From Micropterus salmoides (lineage: Eukaryota; Chordata; Actinopteri; Centrarchiformes; Centrarchidae), in assembly GCF_014851395.1 (NCBI RefSeq), contig NW_024040485.1, positions 10,682,384 to 10,746,383 of the forward strand: a DNA stretch of 64,000 nucleotides. The letters are read 5' to 3'. The stretch's first letter is position 1, and every line of letters starts with the position of its first letter. The notes beneath the pieces are model-generated. The model saw only the letters and a program-made list of their open reading frames with translations. It did no database searches and had not been told where the DNA came from. Shown here piece by piece: positions 49,901 to 61,900 of this stretch. A program made the position numbers and the translations under genes.

Positions 49901-52900
49901 TTGAAAACCGGAAACTGGCTAAGCCTGGCCTAGCATACTGCAAAATAAATCAAATAACAGTTTCATACTGCATGCAGTACATACTGTGGTTGCCAGTAGT
50001 ATGTAGTAGGCGGTTCCAAATACAGCCTTAGTTTTCCCAGGAGGTCTCCCATCCAGGTACAGGCCAAGCCCACACCAGCTTAGCTTCAGTCATTCAGCAG
50101 CAGCAATTTAATCTTTGTGTTTTAGTTATTTTTTGGAACATATGTTACTGACATATTACTGTCCCTATCAGCTTTATGAGGCTTCACAGGTGCGCCATGG
50201 CCTGATGACTTTGGGCCCAAGTGGAGCTGGGAAGACCACGGTCATCAACATTCTCATGCGAGCTCTGTCTGAATGTGGAACCCCGCACAGGGAGATGCGC
50301 ATGAACCCCAAAGCAATCACTGCACCACAGATGTTTGGTCGTCTTGACGCAGCCACAAATGATTGGACTGATGGTATATTTTCCACTCTGTGGAGGAGGA
50401 CACTTAAAGCCAAGAAAGGTTTGTAACACAAAGTTTAGGGCACATTCGAACTAATATTGCTCAGTTTATGTCACAACTTGCCTTTGAGTCTGTTTCAGTT
50501 AAAAAGAAATCTTGCATAAGCATATGATTAATAGACAGTAAATAGATTTCAGCATCAGAAGCTGGACTCAAGGCAAGGTTCATACAGTTTAGTTGTTTTT
50601 TCTGATGAAAGCAGGTTCTGTTCACTTTCTAAATAAGTATTAAACATCAAGTGATGCTTAGACCTAAAAATGTGTGCACTTCAGGGGAGTTTATATGGAT
50701 TGTGTTGGATGGCCCTGTGGACGCCATATGGATTGAGAACCTCAACTCTGTGCTGGATGATAACAAAACATTGACCCTGGCTAATGGTGACCGCATCACC
50801 ATGTCTCCATCATGCAAGCTGGTGTTTGAGGTGCACAACATGGATAATGCCTCCCCTGCTACTGTGTCCCGGGTGGGTATGGTCTTCATGAGCTCCTCAG
50901 CTCTCAGTTGGAAACCCATACTCCAGGTACAGTTGTTTTGTTAAATCATATTGTCAAAGGAAAGAGTGTTTGCAGAAAAGAAACTATGTTTTGTTTAGAT
51001 TATTTTTACAATGAAGTGCTTAGGTGGAACATGGGCTTTATGTTGTAGGGATGGGCTCACAAGCGCAACGCAAAAGAGGCAGAAAGCATTATGAGTTTAT
51101 ACGACAAGATATTTGAGGACGCTTACTTATATATGAAGCAGAATCTTAAACCAAAAATGGAGCTTTTGGAGTGCAACTACATAATGCAGGTATGTATCCA
51201 GAACTGCTGAAGACAAACAGGAATTAGATGCTGGCTCCAAACTTGTTTCATGAAACAGTGAATCATCTAAATGTGATCCACCCGCAGTCTTTGAATCTGC
51301 TGGAGGGCCTCATCCCAACCAAGGAGACAGGGGGCTTGGCCTGTAGCAAACACCTTGAACGCCTCTTTGTCTTCTGCCTGATGTGGAGCGTGGGAGCCAT
51401 TTTGGAGTTAGAGGATAGGGACAAACTGGAGGCTTACATCAGAGGTCATAACAGCTGCATTGATGTGCCTCAAATACAGACAGGAGAGACTATGTACGAG
51501 TACATGGTCAACCTAAACGGTACAGTCATTTTATACATTGAATACCACCTCTTTGCTATCTTTATCTGTTTTTCAAGGACTGTTTTATAGTAGGCATACC
51601 ACTATATGTATGTCAATCTTCTGTTACAGGTGAATGGTGTCATTGGAATAACCATGTGGGGGAGTATGTCTATCCAACTGACCATGTGCCAGACTACGCC
51701 TCCATCCTTGTGCCAAATGTGGATAATACAAGAACCTCTTTCCTGCTGGAGACTATTGCCAAACAATACAAGGTGATTGTCTTGTCTCTTAAAATAACAG
51801 AAGTATTTTCCATTATAAAATGTAATTACTTAATTTAGCTTTAAGGTATTTCTGTTAAAGACAAATATTGTGTTTATATAGGCCGTACTGCTTATTGGTG
51901 AACAAGGGACAGCTAAGACAGTGATGATAAAAAGCTACACAAAGAAATACGATCCAGAGACAGACGTCTCCAAGTCCCTGAACTTCTCATCTGCGACAGA
52001 ACCCATGATGTTTCAGGTGGAATATTTATCTTGGTCTGTATGCACGGCTTTGTACAGTTCTCTTTTTGATTGATTGATGAAAGCGTTTTTCCCCATTATA
52101 GCGAACAGTGGAAAGCTACATTGAGAAAAGAATTGGCAGCACCTATGGACCCCCAGGGGGCCGCAGGATGACGGTCTTCATTGATGATATCAACATGCCT
52201 ATTGTTAATGAATGGGGAGATCAGGTATTTATATAGAAGATGTTTTTATATATTTAGTATTTCATGTTCACTCTAAGTAACTACTCTATCTGACTGTCCA
52301 ACCAGATCACCAATGAGATAGTACGCCAGATGATGGAAATGAGCGGCATGTACAATCTGGACAAACCAGGAGACTTCACCACTATTGTGGACGTACAAAT
52401 ATTGGCTGCCATGATTCACCCTGGTGGTGGGAGAAATGACATTCCACAAAGACTGAAGAGACAGTTTACAGTCTTTAACTGCACTCTGCCGTCCAACACC
52501 TCCATTGATAAGATTTTTGGTAGCTGTCTCTAAAATTATTCATTTTCTTCTTGTACCTGTATGAAACACTTAAATTGTTTGGTTTTTTCCATGCTCTTTT
52601 TCTGCAGGTATAATTGGCTTTGGATATTTCCAACAATGCAGGGAATTTAATTCTGAGATATCAGATATGGTGAGGTGTCTTGTGTCTGCTGGGAGGATTT
52701 TATGGCAGTGGACAAAGGTAATCACATGAAGATGATGTGAATTTGATTAAAAGGGTAGATTTATTATTGAAGACATGACCTGATTTGATCATTTCACATT
52801 GAAGGTAAAAATGCTTCCTACACCCTCCAAGTTCCACTACATCTTCAATTTGAGGGACTTGTCCAGGATCTGGCAAGGGATGTTAAACATTAAGTCAGAG

Positions 52901-55900
52901 GAGTGTAATGATATCCCCACTCTCTTGGCTCTTTTCAAGAGTGAATGTACAAGGGTGATTGCTGACAGGTACAATGCTAACATACAGTAAAGCTATTTTT
53001 AAGTACAACACAAGTGGAAGAAAGGCAAACTGAAACAATGTTTTATATCTATAGGTTTATTTGCTCTGAGGACAGAGAGTGGTTTGAGAAGGCTCTATGT
53101 CGTGTGATTCAGGAGCATGTTGACCCCAGCCTTGTCTCAAACCTTCATCCTGAGCCATACTTTGTGGACTTCCTGCGAGATGCTCCTGAGCCCACTGGAG
53201 AAGAAGATGATGATACCTGTTTTGATGCCCCCAAAATTTATGAACTGGTATGAACTTCGTATGTATACCATTGTATGATATTTGTACTCTTCAACTAAGC
53301 AAACTAATGTTCTACCAGGTGCCAAACTTTGAGGTCTTATCAGAAAAGTTGATGATGTATCAGGCCCAGCACAATGAGATAACAAGGGGCTCCAGCCTAG
53401 ATCTGGTTTTCTTCACAGATGCCATGACTCATCTTGTCAAGGTCTGACTAAAAGCCAGTCTAACAACACACATCCTGTAGAATAAGCTGTAGATCATTCT
53501 GATGTATTTGAGGTTTGCATTCCTGTAGATCTCACGAATCATTCGAACTGACAATGGTAATGCTCTGCTTGTGGGAGTGGGAGGATCAGGGAAACAGAGT
53601 TTGACCCGCCTGGCCTCATATATAGCTGGATACAGCATCTTCCAGATCACACTGACAAGGTAAAAACAAAATCATAAAACTGCTGTCAGCATTAGTGAGA
53701 TAGCCTGGAAAAGGGTGACCACACACTTACAAGATAAGGTGGTAAACAAGGTGAAAACTCAATAAAGTCACTATGGCTACGTTCAGACTGCATGCCAATG
53801 TGACCCAAAACGATTTTCTCGCCCAAATGTGACTCAGATGTGATATTTTTATGACAGTGTGAACAGGCCAAGTCACATGCAATCTGATCTTTTCCAGTTC
53901 GGAATTGAGCCATTTCTATATGTGGTCAAAATCCGATACAGATTGGATCTTTTTAAATGAGACCTCAGTCTGGACACTCAGGTCGCATTTGATGCGACTT
54001 TGACGTCAGTCTAGAGCAGCTGTTGTGCTGTAGACGGAGCCGCGCTGAACGAAAAAGCTGCACAAAAAGCCACAGTTAAACATGTGGCTCTCTTCCTTCT
54101 CTACCTCGCTATCATCTGCTCACAAATTACCTTTCTTATACCTAAAATCCACCGGACCGGGGCTTTCTTCTGAGTTACGTGCATGCTACTTGTCCGAGCG
54201 GACACAGTAGGGAGAGAGGGAGTGAGTTGTGGGGCAGATGTGTTGTACAGCGCCAGAAACTAATGAAACGAACAGAAAGTTGGTAACACTTGTCATAATT
54301 CGGGAGAAATGTGACCCGTGAGAGGACAATGCAAAACGGGAGTCTCCCGCGAGTTAACTGGAGCTAACCTCTGTTGCTCCCTGTTTACTTCGGTAGTGTG
54401 CAACACCGTGCTGCTTGTGACATGGTGTTGTTCTTCTGCGCATGCGGGTCACTTTAAGGCCGCGGGCAGTTCACACTGGAATCTGATATGGGCCACATTT
54501 AAACTATAATGTGAACTGTCAAACAAAAAAAATCGGAGCGTAGTCTATGTTGTTTTGTATGTTGTAACATGTTTGCAGAAAGACTACCAATGAATATTCC
54601 TGAATATTTAAATGATAAGTCAGTGTTTTAAATTAGTTTGTAAAATAAAATATACTGATTCTAATAATTAATAAAATCTAGATGAAGTGGACTCTTATTG
54701 ACCTATTTATTCTCACCGTTTTAAATTCACTACAAAACAAGCTGATTACCATATCACCTAATTCTCATTAATTCCAATGTTTGTAAGTAAATGTATATAT
54801 TGTATGTAATTTGTTGTTAAAATAATAATGGATCACTTTGTCACCCTTGTTATTTTGATAACTTTGTTGTTGTTGTCAAATGTTGTTGGAGGATTTGGAG
54901 TTATAATTTGTCCTATAGTTTATAAATAATATTTTCCAGTAGTCGAAAACCTATAACACATACAGTACAGTACATTATTATGGTATGTGTTTTTTGGGAC
55001 TTGAGCAAATTGTCATGTACATATTATAAGGCCATTGTGATTAGAAACAAAACATGTTTAAAGAAGTACCAGGCCTTTTTGTTTAAAAAACAATGGAATA
55101 TGTATTTTTATCTTTTTGTATTGCAGATCCAGTTATACATAATTGTGCATCTGTCACTGTTTTACTGCATTCACACTTGCAGGAGGAATTACTGAGGGTT
55201 TGTTTCTTATACTGCTATGTTTTCTCATCAGAACGTACAACATAACTAATTTCACGGATGACCTGAAACTGTTGTATAAAATAGCTGGGGCTAAGGGAAA
55301 AGGCATCACCTTCATCTTTACTGATAATGAAATAAAAGAGGAAGCCTTCCTTGAGTACCTCAACAATGTTCTTTCATCTGGAGAGGTGAGAACTTAACTT
55401 CAAAATGTTTCATGTCTTTGATGTCCCAATCCATGGTCATCCAAACCAGCTGAGTCTGAATTTATATAATGTAGTTGAGAACTTTCCTATTTATCCTAAT
55501 TAAAGAAATAAATAAATCCTATAAAACAACAACAAAGAGGTCAGACAAATGCTTTTACTGGTCCTGATGGTTTCACTGAATTAACTGTGTGCAGGTCTCC
55601 AACCTGTTTGCTAAAGATGAGATGCTAGAGATCACCCAGAATCTGATCAGTGTGATGAAAAAGGAGTTTCCTCGTGTTCCACCAACTTTTGACAATCTTT
55701 ATGACTACTTCATATCCCGCTCCAGAAAAAATCTGCACCTAGTTCTTTGCTTCTCTCCGGTAGGTAAAATCTTTGTATATTCAATACTTTATATTTCTCT
55801 GCATCTTTATTTATTTGTCCACATTGTTACCTACTGAATTCTTTGCTGTTCTATATTTTTTTTGTTTTGTCACATTACACACGCATAAGTGAATATTCTC

Positions 55901-58900
55901 ATTTCAATTACATTGTATATGATCTTGACAGGTGGGGCAGAAGTTTCGCTCCAGATCCTTAAAGTTTCCAGGATTAATTTCTGGCTGCACCATGGACTGG
56001 TTCACCCCTTGGCCCAACGAGGCTTTGGTGGCTGTGTCCAACTATTTCTTGTCTGAGTTTCCAATGGTTTGCTCTGCTGATGTGAAGGCTTCTGTGGTGA
56101 CCACCATGGGCACATACCATGACAAAGTGTCAGATACTTGTGAAAGCTACTTCGAAAGGTATAGGTTCACACTGCTACATTGTAATTATTTATATCTAGA
56201 TATAGAGACATATTTTACATGAAGGTAAAATTGTATGCTGTTTGATCTTTCAGGTTCCGAAGAAGGACTCACGTCACTCCTAAATCCTACCTCTCTTTTA
56301 TAAATAGTTACAAAACACTGTACACTGAAAAGTACAACAATATCCACACACTAGCAGAACGCATGAATGTTGGTAAGGAAGTTCAGCAGCAAGGCTATGA
56401 CATGCTATAAAGATGACATGTATGGACAACTTTGCAAAGTCTACTCTAGGGAAAGGATTTTAAAAGGTGTTACTGTTTTCCAGGGTTGGCGAAACTGATG
56501 GAGGCTAGTACCTCTGTGGCTCAATTATCCAGAGATCTTGAAGTCAAGGAAAAAGAGCTGGCTATAGCATCTGTAAAAGCTGAGAAGGTAAATTATACAG
56601 CCTCCTGCAATCCAAGATGACCATGTGTAGAAATCAGAATTTACAAAATTGCATAAAAACAAGTATTAAAGGTTCTGGCAAATATGATATGATATGATAT
56701 TGGTCACAACTATCTGCCCCAGTACTGAAAACTGAAAAACTGGATGAGAGGTCAACAGCTTATAAACATTTATGTGATACAATTTATTGTACTATATCAT
56801 TTGTAACACATTTCTTGTTGCATTCGCAGGTGGTGGCAGAGGTAACAGTCAGTGCTGAAGCTGCTACCATTGTAAAGAATGAGGTCCAGGTTGTGAAGGA
56901 TAAAGCCAAGAAAATTGTGGAGGGAATTGAGAAAGAAAAAGCTATTGCAGAGGAAAAACTGGAGGCTGCCAGGCCAGCTTTAGAAGAGGCTAAAGCTGCA
57001 CTAAATGTGAGATTTGTGTGATTTCATTAGTTAACTCTGACTTATTTTTGTATCCACACCATATACAGTGTTCTATTGACAAATTTAAAAAAACCATCAA
57101 CAGACCATCAAGCCTGCTGACATTGCCACTGTGAGAAAATTGGCCAAGCCACCACATCTGATTATGAGGATTACAGACTGCTGCCTGATTTTATTCCAAA
57201 AGAAGTTGGACACTGTCTCCATTGATCCAGAAAGGCACTGTCTTAAGCCATCATGGGGAGAATCACTGAAAGTAAAAATCATTTTTATTAAATTTCAGTT
57301 GCAATTAATTTTTGTTACAATTACACACAGCCATCACATAGGTATGAATGTTGTTTGTATGTAGGTTCCAGTTTTGCACAATATGTAGTGTTATAATAAT
57401 AACACACTCAAAATAATCAACATTGTAACTATTGTATTGTTACTTGTGGATCCCTTTTTGTAAAAATGTTCTTTTCTACTCATCCAAAGAAGGTTAAAGT
57501 CAAGAGCAACTGGACTTTAACCTTCTTTGGATAACTATGACCTGGATGACTGAGAACCTTCACAGACATTCTTTTCTACTCTTTAGCTTATTGGTTCCAC
57601 TGGTTTTATGACGTCCCTCCAGCAGTTCCAAAATGACAAAATTAATGAGGAAGCAGTAGAACTTCTGCAGCCGTACTTTGACATGGAGGATTACACAATG
57701 GAAAATGCCAAGAAAGTGTGTGGTAATGTAGCTGGTCTGCTAGCATGGACCCGGGCTATGGCCGCGTTCTTTGCCATTAACAAAGAAGTGCTGCCTCTCA
57801 AGGTAAAGTTAATCTTCATCATTGCAGCCAATCATTTTTTCCAATATAGATCTGGCATAGCTGACTATTAAAGTAAAAAAATCAAAGCTTTAAACCTGTT
57901 TTAGGGTGTACACATTCATTTTAGGTGAATATTGTGGGAATTGTACCTTACAGCTCATAAACTGGATTATATTTAAAAAGAGACATTGTAGACAGATGCG
58001 TTAATATTATAATGATGGTACAAATGCTACTACATCCTACACGTGTTGTATTATACTTTGATTTTGCTGTGAACTTCAGTGTCCTTTGTGTCCAGGCTAA
58101 CCTGGCCATTCAGGAAATCCGACTAAGAGTGGCTAATAATGAGCTAGGCAAGGCTGAGGCTCAGCTGGCCGAGAAGCAAGCAGAGTTTGACAAAGTCAAG
58201 GCCAAATGTGATGCTGCTATGAAAGAGAAGCAGGTGCGTTTCAAGCCTGTAAAACATTTTTGATATTGCATTTACTAAGCTAGAAATTGGAATTGAAATT
58301 GTGGGTCACTTAAAATATCAATATCGTTTTTTCAGGACTTGTTAGATGATGCTGAGATGTGTAGGAATAAAATGCAGGCTGCATCTGCACTTATTGATGG
58401 ACTTAGTGGAGAGAAAATTCGCTGGATAGAGCAAAGCAAAGAATTTAAATCACAGATCAACAGGTAGGTTGCAAAGAAAACTGAATTTAGCATTGAAAGA
58501 AGTGACGCATACAACTTTAGGGACATATATTATTTATATAATTGGGATTGACTTTTTTAAGCGTTTAAATGAGGTCATTTGCTTCTATACTTCTTGTCAG
58601 ACTTGTGGGAGACGTGCTCCAGCTCACTGGTTTCTTGTCTTACTGTGGGCCATTCAACCAGAGTTTCCGTGAAATGTTATTGAAGGACATCTGGGAGGCA
58701 GAGCTCAGGAGGCATAAAATTCCTTTTACAGAAAACCTCAACCTCATTTCTGCGTTAGTGGACCCTCCCACCGTAAGAACAACACAAACGCAATTTTAAT
58801 TTGACCTCACTGCTAGCTGCACACGAACTTATTCATATGAACACATTTACACCTGTTTATGTTTCAGATAAGTGACTGGAACCTTCAAGGACTCCCAGGA

Positions 58901-61900
58901 GATGACTTGTCCGTGCAGAATGGTATCATCGTCACAAAAGCAACAAGATATCCCCTCCTCATCGATCCCCAGACTCAGGGAAAGGCCTGGATTAAAAGAA
59001 AAGAAAAGAATAATGCACTCCAAGTACATAGAGAAATTCAGTGAAGTTGTGCCATTTTCCCACATATTAGTTGTTTGGGTAACAGATGGTATGGAAGCAA
59101 TCTGTGATCTCTCTTTCAGGTGACATCACTCAACCACAAGTTCTTTCGCTCTCATCTGGAAGACTGTCTTTCCTTGGGATGCCCACTGCTTATTGAAGAT
59201 GTATGTGAGGAGCTGGACCCTGCCCTTGACAATGTCCTTGAGAAAAACTTCATTAAATCTGGGACTAGTTTCAAGGTAATCAGCTGTAATACCCACTTGA
59301 ATTGAACACTACAACTGTAAAATATGTCCTCTCCTAAATTCCTGAATTTGTTTTGTATAGGTTAAAGTGGGAGACAAAGAGATAAACGTGATGGATGGCT
59401 TCCAGCTCTATATAACCACCAAACTGCCTAATCCAGCATACACCCCAGAAGTCAGTGCAAAGACATCCATCATTGATTTCACTGTTAACATGAAGGGCCT
59501 GGAGAACCAGCTACTTGGTCGCGTCATCCTCAGAGAGAAATATGCAAGTGTCTGTTATTTCCATGTTGTACCATACAGATTTTCCTCACGTGGATTTTGT
59601 ATTAGTGGTAAATAATATAACATGAACTGGTGAAAACGTCAAGTATCACTTGGCAGCCTCCCAACAAGTTAGTTGTGTCAGTGTAGCTGAATCAATGTTT
59701 CCTGTTATACAGTATTACCTTGTTATAAGAGTACTGACCACATAATATTGGTCATGCTTTGGACTGCATGGGAATTTCAATTGCTCTAATAAGTTGAGAG
59801 TTATTTTAATTCTTTTAATAGGAACTGGAGGCAGAAAGATTGAAGTTAATTGAGGATGTAACTGCCAATAAGAGAAAGATGCAGGAGTTGGAAGACAACT
59901 TGCTGTACAAACTCAGCAGCACAAAAGGTACAACAGTTACTGGTGTAGATTAAGGGCAGTTTCTTCTAATCCATACTTGTGATGTTTTATATATTTCTAA
60001 AAATAAGAAAAATGTTTGTGGGATTAAAGGTTCTTTGGTTGATGATGACTCCATGATCGGAATTCTGAGTACAACTAAGCAAACTGCTGCTGAAGTTAGT
60101 GCAAAGCTCAGTATTGCAGCAGACGCAGAGTTGAAAATCAATATAGCTCAAGCAGAATATCGTCCCGTTGCCTCCCGAGGAAGCATCCTCTACTTCCTCA
60201 TCACAGAGATGAGCATGGTCAATGTGATGTACCAGACCTCCCTGGGTCAGTTCCTCAAACTCTTTGACCTGTCACTAGCAAGGTATGGTTTCATCAAAAC
60301 TGGCTTAAGAAATATGTCTGAATAATCATGGTGTTTGTTTTGAGGATGGAGCATGTGGCTGTAACAGCCTTTACTATTGTTACTATCAGGTCTAAGAAGT
60401 CCTCGAAAACTCAGAAGCGGATTGCAAACATCATTGAATATCTAACCTATGAGGTGTTCAGATACACTGTAAGAGGCCTGTATGAAAATCACAAGTTCAT
60501 CTTCACACTCTTGCTGGCCCTCAAGATTGACTTACAGAATAACAAAATAGACCGTAACAAATTTCAGATCCTTATTAAAGGTAAGATAATCATCACTGCA
60601 ATTAAAATCTAATGCATCTTTCGGTTATAGCATCGTGTAAAATGATAACTTATTTAGAATATGCAAATAGGTGGCGCAGCTCTTGACCTGAAGACCTGCC
60701 CCCCAAAGCCATTCAGTTGGATCCTGGATATGGTATGGCTACATTTGGTGGAACTCAGCAAATTGCCACAGTTCACTAACATCATAACCCAGGTGAGCTT
60801 AAGTTCCATCGATCATACATATGAATTCTCTATAAAAGTCCTTACAAGTTGTTGCTATTGACGTATTTTGTAGGTGTCTCAAAATGGGAAATCCTGGAAA
60901 GCATGGGTCAATCTTGATGCTCCAGAGGAAGGTGTCATTCCTGATGTATATAACTCCCTCGATGTCTTCCATAAACTTTTGCTAATAAGGTTGGAACTTG
61001 CTGCCAGTTGTGTTGCCTATGTGTTCAAATACACACTATGATATTAAATAGACCCCGCGACCCTGTACGCAGGATAAGCGGTTGACGATGGATGGATGGA
61101 TATTAAATAGAATATTTATACAAGCAATTTCTCTCACAGGTCTTGGTGCCCTGACCGTACCTTGTCTCAGGCCATAAAGTATGTAGGAGATTCCATGGAC
61201 ATGAGATTTGCTGAGCCTGTCATCTTGGACCTTCACAGCACATGGGAGGAGAGTGACCCTTGCACCCCTCTGATTTGCTTCCTTTCTATGGGCTCAGATC
61301 CCACCGACCAAATTGAAGCACTTGCTAAGAAACTTCAACTTGGTGAGCTTTACTGCCCTATTAAATTTACAACTTTTACAGTCTTTACATCTACAATAAT
61401 AATTTTATTTATAATTTATAAAAAATCAAAAATCAATATGTGGTTGTCAGTGCTGATATTGTGGTGGGCCGCCACAAATAAATCAATACATTGGAAAGAC
61501 TGCAAGGCTTTGTACACGATTAGCATATTTAAAATCAAATATTTGTTTTACTGGAAGCCAATGAGGGGAGGCAAGAACTGGGGGGATGTGGAACCTACCT
61601 ATTTGTGAACAGCCTCGCTTCAGGCTAGAGTGGACTGAATGTTCTAAATAAGAAAGTTCAACTGAAAACAAAGATTTTTGGCAGCAGGCTTGATGTTGCT
61701 AGCAAGGGGGCCAATAAAGTAAGTTACCTCCTTAGTGAAACCATCAGGCCGTTCATGAGGACCTCCACTTTATCAGAATTTAGAAAATTTTTAACAGAAG
61801 TGGCAGTCATGAAGGGGTTTAAGGATATTAAGGTTATTAGGTTTAGCCGAGAAGTACAGTTGCCTGTCATCGGCATAGTATGAGAACAGACGCCACTGGA

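Noticed and set aside
48930..50110. A 5S rRNA gene on the minus strand
   Set aside because: Only the internal-promoter half of 5S is present and it is joined to a SINE body, so it is a SINE head and not an rRNA gene.
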